64,000 nt of DNA from Archangium sp. (GCA_030695565.1 JAUYRZ010000117.1:86882-150881), one strand, 5' to 3'. Counted from the stretch's first letter, positions 8,561 through 16,413 are shown. Made by a program: numbers and translations. Notes: generated by a model not told the origin, from the letters alone.

Positions 8561-8596
8561 CCCTCTCCCCAACCCTCTCCCCCTCGGGGAGAGGGA
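8561..8596. repeat. Palindromic GC-rich repeat, copy 1
   Basis: CCCTCTCCCC is followed by a perfect hairpin, CCCTCTCC (8573-8580) and GGAGAGGG (8588-8595). It lies just upstream of the barrel gene inside the five-gene operon. Five more copies of the same element occur at 10575, 13271, 20316, 48190 and 50751. It could act as a processing or stability hairpin in the transcript. Confidence 0.8.
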
Positions 8597-8627
8597 GCTT
8601 CCTGGGGTTCTTTCTTTTGAGTTGTTG

Positions 8628-9338
8628 TCAGTGACCCAGATCAGACAGCCCGAACTTGCCGTCACCCGCCGGCGCGGTGATGTCGACCGAGTCCCACACC
8701 ATCTCGGAGAACCGCTGCGTCGCGATCTCGTTGCGCATGGTGATCTTCGCGGGCCGCTTGAGCCCGTTGCCGAAGTCCTTCATCTCGGTGAAGTCAGCCG
8801 AGCGCAACATCTTGCCGCTCGAGGTGAAGTACTCGCCGTGCACCGGAAGGCCGAGCGGCTCCTTCGTCACCCAGAGCTTGATCGAGTCGTACGCGCTGTC
8901 GGCTGACTTCGCCTTCAACTCCACCAGCCACTGGTCGGGCTTCTTCGGGTCTTCCTTCACCGTGCCCTCGTAGTCGCGCGCGTAGTTCGCTCGCAGCACG
9001 TCGGCGTTGTTGAAGTCACCGCCCTGAAAGTTGTCGCGACTCGCCAACCGCAGCGCGCGTTTCAGGTTCGGCATGTAGACCCAGAAGTTCTCCCCGTTGC
9101 GCAGCATCTCCTGGCCACGCACGGCCGCGGGCTCGTGAAACCAGACGCGCGACTTGTCGTCGGACCCTTTGAGGAACGTCATCTTGTACGCGCGCGTGGT
9201 GCCGTCATCCCGATGCGCGGTCATCTGCGCCACGCCCTTGAAGGTGGCCGGCGCCATCGCGGCGTCGTACTTCGCGAGCACCTCCTGCGTGGTGGGGGGC
9301 TCGGCGCTGAGCAACAAGGCGAGAACGAGTGACGTCAT
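8628..9338 (-). CDS. LolA-like outer-membrane lipoprotein-sorting protein
   Basis: A 236-residue protein with a short signal peptide (MTSLVLALLLSAEPP) followed by the start typical of LolA/LolB-fold proteins in the outer membrane lipoprotein-sorting group: TTQEVLAKYDAAMAP, then a long antiparallel sheet with YKMTFLKGSDDKSRVWF and VRGQEMLRNGENFWVYMP. Its context strengthens the call, since it lies between an FtsX-type permease and an outer-membrane barrel in one operon. It probably carries a lipid-bearing cargo across the periplasm from the permease complex to the outer membrane. It is not the housekeeping LolA by sequence feel; the cargo is unknown. The stop lies 73 bases before the barrel start, a gap filled by repeat copy 1. 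Confidence 0.8.
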   Translation of the reverse strand: MTSLVLALLLSAEPPTTQEVLAKYDAAMAPATFKGVAQMTAHRDDGTTRAYKMTFLKGSDDKSRVWFHEPAAVRGQEMLRNGENFWVYMPNLKRALRLASRDNFQGGDFNNADVLRANYARDYEGTVKEDPKKPDQWLVELKAKSADSAYDSIKLWVTKEPLGLPVHGEYFTSSGKMLRSADFTEMKDFGNGLKRPAKITMRNEIATQRFSEMVWDSVDITAPAGDGKFGLSDLGH

Positions 9339-9350
9339 GACTGTTTCCTT

Positions 9351-10565
9351 TCAAGGAGAAGAGAGCGCTTCGACCGGCCGCATGCGCGCCGCGCGCAGGG
9401 CAGGGGAGACCGCGGCCAGCACACTGCCCAGGCACGCAGATCCGACGACGAGAAACGGCACCGCGGGCAGCAGCGTGGGCATCATGCGGAAGTACCCCTG
9501 GCCCGAACCCATCGAGACCATGATGCCGCCCCCGTTGCGCGCGAACTCCAGCACCACCAGCGCGACACCGAGCCCGAGCAACGCACCCAGCGCCGCCTGG
9601 AGCAGCGCCTCCAGCACGAACAGCCGCGCCACCATGCTGCGCGTCATGCCCACCGCGAGCAGCGTGCCGATCTCCCTCGTGCGCTCGAGCACCGTCATCA
9701 GCAACGTGTTGGCCACGCCGAACAACGCGATGATCAAGAAGATGAACGCGAGCCCACCCAGAATCGCGCGCTGCAGCAGCCGCGCATCACGCAGCGAAGG
9801 GCGCAGCTGCTCCCAGGTCTGCACTTCGCAGTCAGGGCCCAGCGCCGACCCAATCGCAGCGGCCGTCTCATCGAGGCGGGTGACGTCGTCGATCGCGATG
9901 ACGTACTCGGTGACCTTCTTGTCCATGCCCAGCAGCGACTGCGCGAAGGCGAGCGTCACGGTGACGGCCCGCTTTCCTTCGAGCGGATTCTGGCCTGCCA
10001 GCACCCCGCGCGGCTCGAGGTCGAGCGCGTTGTCGCGGCCGCCCAGCCCCTGCGCCTGGAGCATCAACGGAACGCCCGGCTTCAAGTCGAGCGCGCGGTT
10101 GAGCTCCTGGCCCACGTGAGCGCCGTTGCGGTCGTTCTGCTCGAGCGCCTTTCCTTCCAGGTACAGGTCGACCTTCGGCAGCGCGCTCTGCACGGTGGCG
10201 GGATCGATGGCGGTGATCACCGCGATCGCTCCGCGGCTCCCGTTGGTCAACATTCCGTTGAACGAGATGCGTGGCGTGAAGGCCTTCACGTTCGCAACTG
10301 ACCTGAGCTTCGTTTCCAGCTCCGGGCTCTGCTCCAAATAGAACGCGAGCGGCTGGCGATCGCGCTTCTCGAAGTAGCCCGCCTTGTGCACCTGAATGGC
10401 GCCCACGCGGGACTCGATCGTCTCGGCGACGAGCGACTCGCCCACGCCCATCACGAAGGCGGAGAGGAGCAGCGTCATCAGCACGCCGAAGAAGAGCGCG
10501 CCGATGGTGATGGCCGAGCGGGCTTTGGCTCGGAAGACGTTTCTGGCTGCGAGTCTGAGAAGCAT
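9351..10565 (-). CDS. ABC transporter permease, FtsX/LolE type (2)
   Basis: A 404-residue permease with the FtsX layout: one N-terminal membrane helix (after LAARNVFRAKARSAIT), a large periplasmic MacB-PCD-like domain (about residues 45-260), then three C-terminal helices. The usual cytoplasmic coupling motif ERTREIGTLLAVGMT is present. It is related in layout to the permease encoded just upstream (10615-11844) and probably forms a heterodimer with it, as LolC and LolE do. The C-terminal SPALRAARMRPVEAL is characteristic of the family. The gene is second in the operon, separated from the first by repeat copy 2. Confidence 0.9.
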   Translation of the reverse strand: MLLRLAARNVFRAKARSAITIGALFFGVLMTLLLSAFVMGVGESLVAETIESRVGAIQVHKAGYFEKRDRQPLAFYLEQSPELETKLRSVANVKAFTPRISFNGMLTNGSRGAIAVITAIDPATVQSALPKVDLYLEGKALEQNDRNGAHVGQELNRALDLKPGVPLMLQAQGLGGRDNALDLEPRGVLAGQNPLEGKRAVTVTLAFAQSLLGMDKKVTEYVIAIDDVTRLDETAAAIGSALGPDCEVQTWEQLRPSLRDARLLQRAILGGLAFIFLIIALFGVANTLLMTVLERTREIGTLLAVGMTRSMVARLFVLEALLQAALGALLGLGVALVVLEFARNGGGIMVSMGSGQGYFRMMPTLLPAVPFLVVGSACLGSVLAAVSPALRAARMRPVEALSSP

Positions 10566-10574
10566 TTTGTGGGT

Positions 10575-10611
10575 CCCTCACCCCGACCCTCTCCCGAAGG
10601 GAGCGGGAGAC
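10575..10611. repeat. Palindromic GC-rich repeat, copy 2
   Basis: CCCTCACCCCGACCCTCTCC followed by a shorter hairpin (CTCCC, GGGAG) and CGGGAGAC. It fills the gap between the two permease genes and matches the other copies in its left part. Confidence 0.75.
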
Positions 10612-10614
10612 ACG

Positions 10615-11844
10615 TCAACGACCTGCCAGCGCCTGCACCGGGCGCAGCCGGCTCGCCCGAAACGCCGGATACAGCGCGAAGAGCACCGCCCCGCCCATCG
10701 CGATGAACAGCACCACCACCGTGAACCCCGGCGTGAGGAACGGGATGACCTCGATGGCCATCGTCGCGCTCGGCGGGGTGAAGTGAATGCCCTTCGAAGC
10801 GAGCCCCAAGGTGATCACGCTCATCAAGAGGAAGCCGCCGCCCGCCCCCATCGCACCGAGCACCAGCGCCTCCAGCAAGAAGAGCCAGAGCACGCTGCCG
10901 CGCGTGAGCCCCACCGCCATCATGGTGCCCACTTCACGGGTGCGCTCGAGCACGCTCATCAACATCGTGTTCGCCACGCCCAGCAGCATCAGCATCATGA
11001 AGACACCCGAGACCACCGCCGACACACCGTTCTGAATGCCCATGATGGTCTTGCGCTCGGGGGCCAGCTCTTCCCAGGTGTGCACTTCGTAGGCGGGCCC
11101 CAGCACCACCCGGAGTTGCTCGGCGATCGCCACCACCTGGGTCAGGTCGTCGACGGCGATGGCCAGCTCGGTGACCCGGCCGTCCATGCGGAGCAGCCGC
11201 TGCGCCAGGCTCAGCGGCACCACGGCGATCTTCATTTCGCCCGGCATGATCGCGCGCATCGCTCCCCCGACGAAGGCCAGCTCACCGTTCAGCGAGCCGT
11301 CACGATCCGGGGCGAGCAGAATGGCTTCCGCGCCGTTCTTCGCTCCGAAGGCGGCAGCGAGCGCGTCGCCCAGCACCACGTGCGTGTCGTCGAGCACCGT
11401 GCCGTCGGTGAAGAAGGTGCTGCGTTGAGGGCAGACCTTCGGCTCGAGCAGCGGGTCGACCGCCAACGCGCCGAAGAAGAGCGCCTCGGGAGCGTCGTTG
11501 CCTTCGGTGGCGGACAAGGTGAGCGAGCCGGCGAACTGAATGCGGGGCGCGATGGCCTTCACGCCCTTCACGCTGCGCACTTTGCCGAGCAGCGCTTCGT
11601 CGGCCTCGAAGTCGAGTGACAACGGCGTCGACAACACGTTGGCCAGGTAGCCCGTGCGATGCACCTGGATCGCGCCCAGGGTGCCTTCGATGCTGCCCCG
11701 CACGATGCTCTGCTGCAGCCCGTTCAGCACGCCGCGAATGGTGCCCACCGCGGCCACGCCGATGGTCACGGCCGCCAGGGTGATCAACGTTCGCCGCCGA
11801 TTGCGCAGCACGTTGCGCAAGGCCATCGAGAGCAGGGGATTCAT
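10615..11844 (-). CDS. ABC transporter permease, FtsX/LolE type (1)
   Basis: About 409 residues from the ATG at 11844. Met7 (11826) just before ALRNVLRNRRRT is also possible, because family members usually begin close to this motif. It has one N-terminal helix, a periplasmic domain of about 230 residues, and three C-terminal helices with the coupling motif ERTREVGTMMAVGLT. The family ending AFRASRLRPVQALAGR is present. It is the first gene of the five-gene minus-strand operon, so the promoter should lie between here and the divergent kinase gene. A sigma-54-like element at 11861-11877 and two palindromes further upstream are in that spacer. Confidence 0.9.
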   Translation of the reverse strand: MNPLLSMALRNVLRNRRRTLITLAAVTIGVAAVGTIRGVLNGLQQSIVRGSIEGTLGAIQVHRTGYLANVLSTPLSLDFEADEALLGKVRSVKGVKAIAPRIQFAGSLTLSATEGNDAPEALFFGALAVDPLLEPKVCPQRSTFFTDGTVLDDTHVVLGDALAAAFGAKNGAEAILLAPDRDGSLNGELAFVGGAMRAIMPGEMKIAVVPLSLAQRLLRMDGRVTELAIAVDDLTQVVAIAEQLRVVLGPAYEVHTWEELAPERKTIMGIQNGVSAVVSGVFMMLMLLGVANTMLMSVLERTREVGTMMAVGLTRGSVLWLFLLEALVLGAMGAGGGFLLMSVITLGLASKGIHFTPPSATMAIEVIPFLTPGFTVVVLFIAMGGAVLFALYPAFRASRLRPVQALAGR

Positions 11845-11860
11845 GACGGAGGCCACCAGG

Positions 11861-11877
11861 AGCAGGCGCAGTGCCAA
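11861..11877 (-). promoter_or_regulatory. Candidate sigma-54 promoter for the export operon
   Basis: On the minus strand the sequence TTGGCACTGCGCCTGCT fits the -24/-12 consensus (TGGCAC, five bases, TTGC) except that the first T of TTGC is C. A start about 12 bases downstream would fall near 11850. That leaves only a few bases before the ATG at 11844, so either translation starts at Met7 (11826) or this is not the promoter. The neighbouring NtrC-family activator, a class that works with sigma-54, supports the reading. Confidence 0.45.
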
Positions 11878-11907
11878 GGCGCTCCCGCTCGGAAGCACGG
11901 CCGAAAC

Positions 11908-11923
11908 CGTCGGAGCTCCGACA
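11908..11923. promoter_or_regulatory. Palindromic operator, site 1
   Basis: The 16-bp site CGTCGGAGCTCCGACA has arms GTCGG and CCGAC around a 4-bp centre. It shares geometry and sequence with site 2 at 11930-11945. The centres are 22 bp apart, about two helical turns. The sites lie about 65 and 88 bp upstream of the predicted sigma-54 start, a usual place for enhancer-binding-protein sites. The divergent NtrC-family regulator is the natural binder (inference). Confidence 0.6.
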
Positions 11924-11929
11924 AGGCGG

Positions 11930-11945
11930 TGTCGGCTTTCCGACA
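11930..11945. promoter_or_regulatory. Palindromic operator, site 2
   Basis: The 16-bp site TGTCGGCTTTCCGACA has arms TGTCGG and CCGACA around a 4-bp centre. It pairs with site 1 (consensus Y-GTCGG-N4-CCGACA). It lies 36 bp before the kinase start codon, so it could also affect expression of the regulator genes. Confidence 0.6.
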
Positions 11946-11981
11946 GGTGACGGGCCGCGCCGAGCGGTGCACTCTTGCTGC

Positions 11982-13328
11982 GTGAACACCGTTCAGCGGC
12001 TCAGCCTCGAGGAAGTCGAAGACGCTGCCCTCGACGCCCTGTTCCAGCGCGGCGTGAAGCTGCGGCTCTACCTGGCCCCGTTCCTCTTTCTGGCCATCGT
12101 CTCGGTGCTCGCCTGGGATCCCGCCCGGTGGCGGTTGTGGCTCGTCGGGACCGCCATCTCGCTCGCCGTCACCCGCCTCGCCTGGGAGTTCCTGCGCGCT
12201 CGCCGCGTGGGGCTGCAGCGCACGCGGCTCACCTCGTTGATGCCGGTACCCGCGACCCTCTTGTTGATCGTGGTCAGCACCTCGGGCGGCGTGGAGAGCC
12301 CTGTCTTCGTGTTGCTCCCGCTGGTCGCCGTGTTCCTCTGTCTCTTCTTGCGGCCCGCTTACGGCATCGCCTTCGCGGCCCTCGCCACCGTGCTGGTGTG
12401 GGTGCTCACCCTCATCGCGTGGAAGGCGTGGGTGCCCACGTTGATCCCTTCGTTCTTCGGAGGAGGGCCTCGGTTTCCCGGCAACGATGCGCTGCTGTTG
12501 ACTCGCGCGACCCTTCTTTCCATCGCCCTGGGCTGGGGGGCGTTGCTCGGCTGGGTGATGCGCCGTGCGTTTCAGTCGGCCATTCAGCGGGCGCTCAATG
12601 CACGCGATGAGCTGCTGGTTAGTCACGACGAGTCGACGCGCACGCTCACCACCCTGGTCGCGGAGATCGCGCACGAGCTCAAGAACCCGCTCGCTTCGGT
12701 CAAGGGGCTCGCGGCGCTGGTCGATCGAGAAGCCTCGGGCAAAGAGAAGGAGCGCCTCACCGTGCTGCGTCGCGAGGTCGATCGCATGCAGGAGATCCTC
12801 GAGTCGTTCTTGAACTTCAGCCGGCCGCTGGTGCCTCTCGACGTCGCGCCCGTGAAGGTGTCGGAGGTGGTCGAGCAGGTGGCGGCGCTCTACGAAGGGG
12901 TGGCCCGGGAACGTGGCGTGGCGCTGCGCCTCGACGTTCGGCCCGAGATCACGGTGAAGGCCGATGCGCGGAAGTTGAAGCAGGTGATCATCAACTTGCT
13001 GCAAAACGCGATCGACGTGACGGGGCAGGGTGGGGCGGTGGATCTCGTGGTCGGCCCCGAGGGTTCGGGCGCGAAGGTGTCGGTGCTCGATCGCGGGCCG
13101 GGCGTGAAGGATGTCGAGCGGGTGTTCGAGCCGGGGGTGACTTCGAAGGCGCAGGGCCATGGGTTGGGGTTGACCATCGCGCGGCTGCTCGCCCGGCAGC
13201 ATGGTGGTGAGGTGCGGTTGGTGGGGCGCGAGGGCGGCGGGACTTCGGGTGAGCTGAGTCTTCCGGCGAGCCCTCTCCCCCTCGGGGAGAGGGAGGGCGG
13301 GCGCGAGCATGGGATGGCTGTGTCATGA
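11982..13328 (+). CDS. Membrane-bound sensor histidine kinase
   Basis: About 448 residues from the GTG at 11982; the frame is open further upstream but only through the operator region. Residues about 25-200 hold about six membrane helices with almost no periplasmic domain, so the sensor is probably within the membrane. The HisKA box EIAHELKNPLASVKG follows with phospho-acceptor His231, then the N-box INLLQNAIDV, the G1 region DRGPGV and a GHGLGLTIA G2 box. The last roughly 20 residues (from SPLPLGERE) are encoded by repeat copy 3 and are not part of the kinase fold. The stop overlaps the ATG of the response regulator gene (ATGA), so the two form a coupled pair. Confidence 0.9.
   Translation: MNTVQRLSLEEVEDAALDALFQRGVKLRLYLAPFLFLAIVSVLAWDPARWRLWLVGTAISLAVTRLAWEFLRARRVGLQRTRLTSLMPVPATLLLIVVSTSGGVESPVFVLLPLVAVFLCLFLRPAYGIAFAALATVLVWVLTLIAWKAWVPTLIPSFFGGGPRFPGNDALLLTRATLLSIALGWGALLGWVMRRAFQSAIQRALNARDELLVSHDESTRTLTTLVAEIAHELKNPLASVKGLAALVDREASGKEKERLTVLRREVDRMQEILESFLNFSRPLVPLDVAPVKVSEVVEQVAALYEGVARERGVALRLDVRPEITVKADARKLKQVIINLLQNAIDVTGQGGAVDLVVGPEGSGAKVSVLDRGPGVKDVERVFEPGVTSKAQGHGLGLTIARLLARQHGGEVRLVGREGGGTSGELSLPASPLPLGEREGGREHGMAVS
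13271..13297. repeat. Palindromic GC-rich repeat, copy 3 (in coding sequence)
   Basis: A perfect hairpin CCCTCTCC / GGAGAGGG (13271-13293) lies inside the 3' end of the kinase gene. It is translated as a tail beginning SPLPLGERE. The same element is intergenic elsewhere, so the kinase reading frame appears to have run into an inserted copy. Confidence 0.8.
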
Positions 13329-14665
13329 AGGTGCTGGTCGTCGATGACGATTCGGGCGTGCGGTTCACGCTCAAGGGTCTGCTCGAAGATGAAGGTCTCG
13401 AGGTCATTGAGGCCGCTGATGGCGAGCAGGGTGTGGCGGCCGTCGAGCGGGGTGGCATCAGTCTCGTGCTCAGCGACGTGCGCATGCCGAAGCTCGACGG
13501 GCTGGGCTTGCTCGAGCGAATCCAGAAGCTGCCGGAGCCTCGGCCCCAGGTGATCCTGATCACCGCTCACGGCAACGAGCGCCTCGCCGTGGAAGCGATC
13601 AAACGCGGCGCCTCCGACTACTTCAAGAAGCCCTTCGAGCTCGATGACGTGCTCAACGTGGTGCGCAGGGCGCTGGGCACCGTTCGCCTCGCCCGCGAAA
13701 ACTCGCGGCTGCAGAGCGACGTCAGCTTGTTGCGCAGCCTCATCTTCGTCAGCCCCGCGATGTCGCGCCTCGCCGAGCTGGTCACCCGCGTCGCCCCGCG
13801 AGACGTGACGGTGTTGATCACCGGAGAGAGCGGCACCGGCAAGGAGCGGGTCGCCGACGCGCTGGTGGCCGCCTCCGCGCGCGCCGACAAGCCCTTCGTT
13901 CGTTTCAACGCCGCCTCACTCACCGAAGAGCTCGCCGAGGCTGAACTCTTCGGGCACAGCAAGGGCGCCTTCACCGGCGCGACGCGGGCCCGGCTGGGGC
14001 TCTTTCGCGAAGCCGACGGCGGCACCTTGTTGCTCGACGAAGTGGGCGAGCTCGGCGCGACCGTGCAGGCCCGGCTGCTGCGCGTGCTGCAGGAGAATGA
14101 GGTGCGGCCGGTCGGTGAAGACAAGCCGGTGAAGATCGACGTGCGGCTGATCGCCGCCACCCATCGGGATCTCGCCGCCGACGTGAAGGCCGGCCGCTTC
14201 CGCGAAGACCTCTACTACCGCCTCAAGGTGGTGCACCTCCACGTGCCCTCGCTGCGTGAACGCCCCGAAGACATTCCTGCGCTCGCCCGCCACTTCCTGA
14301 CCCGTGCGGCCCGATCCTTCGGCATGCCCGCGGCCCCGCTCACGCCCGCGTTGTTGGAAAAGCTCACCGCGTGGTCGTGGCCCGGCAACGTGCGCGAGCT
14401 GGAGAACGCGTTGGAGAGCGCCGTCGCCTTGAGCCCCGATGGCGCGCTCGATCTCACGCTGCTTCCTTCAGAGGCGAGCAGCGTCGAGCTGCACCCCGGC
14501 GCAGGCCTCAAGGAGAAGCTGGAAGCCACCGAACGCGGGCTGATCGTCGCCGCGCTCGATGCAGCCCGGGGCAACGTCTCGGAAGCGGCGCGCCAGTTAC
14601 GAATCGGCCGCGCCACGCTTCACGACAAGCTCAAGAAGTACGGCCTGGGCGTCACGGAGCCTTGA
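13325..14665 (+). CDS. NtrC-family response regulator (sigma-54 activator)
   Basis: A 446-residue regulator with a receiver domain (acidic DDD at 7-9, phospho-acceptor Asp51 in LSDVRMPK, and Lys101/102 in FKKPFEL). An AAA+ ATPase follows with Walker A GESGTGKE (167-174) and the sigma-54 contact loop GAFTGA (214-219), then the GGTLLLDEV Walker B. It ends in a Fis-type helix-turn-helix (NVSEAARQLRIGRATLHDKL). All parts are intact, so it should activate sigma-54 promoters when phosphorylated by the kinase encoded just upstream. The divergent export operon, with two palindromes and a -24/-12-like element, is the obvious target. The 3' end overlaps the convergent lipoprotein gene by 14 bases. Confidence 0.95.
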   Translation: MKVLVVDDDSGVRFTLKGLLEDEGLEVIEAADGEQGVAAVERGGISLVLSDVRMPKLDGLGLLERIQKLPEPRPQVILITAHGNERLAVEAIKRGASDYFKKPFELDDVLNVVRRALGTVRLARENSRLQSDVSLLRSLIFVSPAMSRLAELVTRVAPRDVTVLITGESGTGKERVADALVAASARADKPFVRFNAASLTEELAEAELFGHSKGAFTGATRARLGLFREADGGTLLLDEVGELGATVQARLLRVLQENEVRPVGEDKPVKIDVRLIAATHRDLAADVKAGRFREDLYYRLKVVHLHVPSLRERPEDIPALARHFLTRAARSFGMPAAPLTPALLEKLTAWSWPGNVRELENALESAVALSPDGALDLTLLPSEASSVELHPGAGLKEKLEATERGLIVAALDAARGNVSEAARQLRIGRATLHDKLKKYGLGVTEP

Positions 14666-15098
14666 GCGCGTAGTCGAGCTTCCCGAAGATGACTTCGCCT
14701 TCACCCTTGAAGGTCATCGGGTTCTGCGTGGAGTTCGCGGCAGACACGATCTTCCCCGACTCATCCAGGCCGTACACGCAGGCGTGACCCACGGTGCCTT
14801 GCGGAATGTAGAACTCAGCAAACAGCGGGCCCGGCCTGGTGAGCGTCTCTTCGCCAAAGCGCGTGGCCTTCTCGGGCGCGGGCGTGCACGGTTCGGCCTG
14901 GGCCACGAACACGTACTTCGCAGCCTTCACCTCGCCTTCGCTCCAGGTGCCGAAGAACTCCACCTCGGCCTTGCCGGCGGTGTCGGCCTTCACCTTCTTC
15001 GCCTCAGGAACAGGGGCGGTGGCCGGAACAGGCGCGGTCTTCGACTTCTCACACGACATGGCGGCGACGGCGAGCAGGGCGCACACGAGTGTTCTCAT
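14652..15098 (-). CDS. Small lipoprotein of unknown function
   Basis: A 148-residue protein with lipobox AAMSC (Cys16). A short Pro/Ala/Lys linker is followed by a domain of about 105 residues beginning AEVEFFGTWSEGEVKAAKYVFV. It contains one spaced Cys pair (EPCTPAP and GHACVYG) that could form a disulfide. No family is recognised. The gene ends inside the 3' end of the NtrC gene and follows the peroxiredoxin-like gene by 10 bases, so it may be the second gene of a two-gene unit with that redox protein. Confidence 0.75.
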   Translation of the reverse strand: MRTLVCALLAVAAMSCEKSKTAPVPATAPVPEAKKVKADTAGKAEVEFFGTWSEGEVKAAKYVFVAQAEPCTPAPEKATRFGEETLTRPGPLFAEFYIPQGTVGHACVYGLDESGKIVSAANSTQNPMTFKGEGEVIFGKLDYALKAP

Positions 15099-15108
15099 GC
15101 GGCGCCTT

Positions 15109-15669
15109 CTAGCCCTTGGCGGCTTTTCGCGCGTGTTTCATCACCGCGTCCATCGGCGGATGATCGCCGGCGGTCTGCGACACGTAACCGAACTGGATCT
15201 CGCCCCCACGCCGCACCACCAACACCCCGCCCTGCTGAAAGGGATCACCCTGCGTGGCGGTCTGTCGAAAGCCTGCGCGGAAGGCACGAATTGCGTGCGC
15301 CCAGACCCGCGGGCCCAGCGTGCTGGCCAGTGAGTTTTGGAAGCCGAGGTGTGTGTAGGTGACCCGCTTCGGGTCGACCCACACCGGCACTTCCAGCGCG
15401 AGCTGTTCGCGAAAGTCGCTGGCCATGAGCGTGTTTCCGCTCCCGATGAAGACCAGGTTGAGGCCCAGCTGCTCGATCTCTTGATGTCGCAACCGGAACC
15501 CGGTCGCCTGCTCGCGGCAGAGCAGTCAGCCAAAGTGCCGCAGCCACACCAGGATTGCCGGGCGTTCGGCCCACGCACTGCCAACCAGGGCAGGTCGGCC
15601 GGTCCAATCTTTCAGGGAGATGGCCCCCAGCTGGGTGGTCTCGAGGGTCATTTGCGACACGTGAATCAT
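15109..15669 (-). CDS. Probable selenoprotein, peroxiredoxin-like AhpC/TSA_2 (SelL/PRXL2-related)
   Basis: Reading the minus strand from the ATG at 15669 gives a continuous 186-residue frame if the TGA at 15528-15526 is read as selenocysteine (residue 48). Upstream: QLGAISLKDWTGRPALV, then ERPAILVWLRHFG. At the stop: LRHFG-U-LLCREQ, exactly where AhpC/TSA_2 proteins carry the peroxidatic Cys of their CxxC motif, with resolving Cys51 intact. Downstream: the thioredoxin-like remainder (LGLNLVFIGSGN, VWVDPKRVTYTHLG, GGVLVVRRGGEI). Similarity on both sides of the TGA and a hairpin right after it (15489-15507) argue for recoding rather than decay. An ordinary gene caller would report only the part after 15492. 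The likely role is thiol- or selenol-dependent reduction of peroxides or disulfides. Sec machinery is not in this window. Confidence 0.8.
15489..15507 (-). promoter_or_regulatory. Candidate bacterial SECIS hairpin
   Basis: On the minus-strand mRNA an 8-bp stem, GCGACCGG pairing with CCGGTTGC (one G-U pair), closes a GTT loop. It starts 18 nt after the TGA, so the loop lies about 26 nt downstream. Known bacterial SECIS elements sit immediately 3' of the UGA inside the coding region and have a small apical loop with a G near its start. A nearer 6-bp stem, CTGCTC/GAGCAG, directly follows the TGA and could compete or stack. The fold was done by eye. Confidence 0.6.
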
Positions 15670-15792
15670 CCGTTGCCCCGGCAACTGCAAGCTTTTCCGT
15701 CAGGACCCTGACGCGCCGTCCCGCAAGCGGCTGATCCATCCATGACGCGTCAGGCTTCACGCGATGGCAAGGCAGTTGCTCTAGGGACCTGC

Positions 15793-16413
15793 GTGCCGAA
15801 CAGGGTCGCCAGCGTCGTCGAGTTCACCAAGCGCCGCGAGCTGCTGCGCATGCGCGCTGAGATCGACCGCCTTCGTGAAGAGAACGAACGCCTCGCTTCG
15901 CTGGCCTACCGCGACGGGCTGACCGGCCTGCGCAATCGCCGCTGCTTCGATGAGCGCCTCAAGGAAGAGGTGTGCCGCCTCAAGCGCAACCCTGCGGGCG
16001 GCCTGTCGGTCATCTGCATCGACATGAACGGCTTCAAGCAGCTCAACGACACGCAGGGCCACGCGGCGGGCGATGCAGCGCTCGCTTCGGTGGCCCAGTT
16101 GCTCGAGACGTTGGTGCGCGCAGAAGACCTGGTCTGCCGGTTGGGGGGCGACGAGTTCGGGGTGCTGCTGCCGGATACGCAGCGGGATCAGGCGGAGCGC
16201 GTGCTGGAGCGAATCAAGTCGCACGCTCCAGCGCTGGAGGGGGTGGGCCTGGGAGTGAGGGGGCTGGCCGTGGGTCTGGCCAGCTGGGTGCAAGGTGAAG
16301 AAGAGCGCAGTCTGCTCTCCAGAGCCGATGCAGAGATGTACGCAGACAAACGGAACTCCCGGGACGACGTGGCTCCGCTACGTGCCTGTGAGCCGTTGGT
16401 CAGTGCGGCGTGA
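15793..16413 (+). CDS. Diguanylate cyclase (GGDEF)
   Basis: About 206 residues from the GTG at 15793, which has AGGGA just upstream. An in-frame ATG at 15742 would add 17 residues but has no ribosome site. A short coiled coil (RRELLRMRAEIDRLREENERL) leads straight into a complete GGDEF domain: DGLTGLRNRRCFDERL, DMNGFKQLNDTQGH, and the active-site loop RLGGDEF. RAED five residues before GGDEF is the RxxD inhibitory site, so feedback by cyclic di-GMP is expected. There is no sensor domain or membrane segment, so the enzyme is cytosolic and probably controlled through the coiled coil or a partner. It diverges from the selenoprotein gene. Confidence 0.92.
   Translation: MPNRVASVVEFTKRRELLRMRAEIDRLREENERLASLAYRDGLTGLRNRRCFDERLKEEVCRLKRNPAGGLSVICIDMNGFKQLNDTQGHAAGDAALASVAQLLETLVRAEDLVCRLGGDEFGVLLPDTQRDQAERVLERIKSHAPALEGVGLGVRGLAVGLASWVQGEEERSLLSRADAEMYADKRNSRDDVAPLRACEPLVSAA

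Noticed and set aside
11841..13310. Long minus-strand frame opposite the histidine kinase
   Set aside because: His/Arg/Gln-rich low-complexity translation; the plus strand has all kinase motifs.
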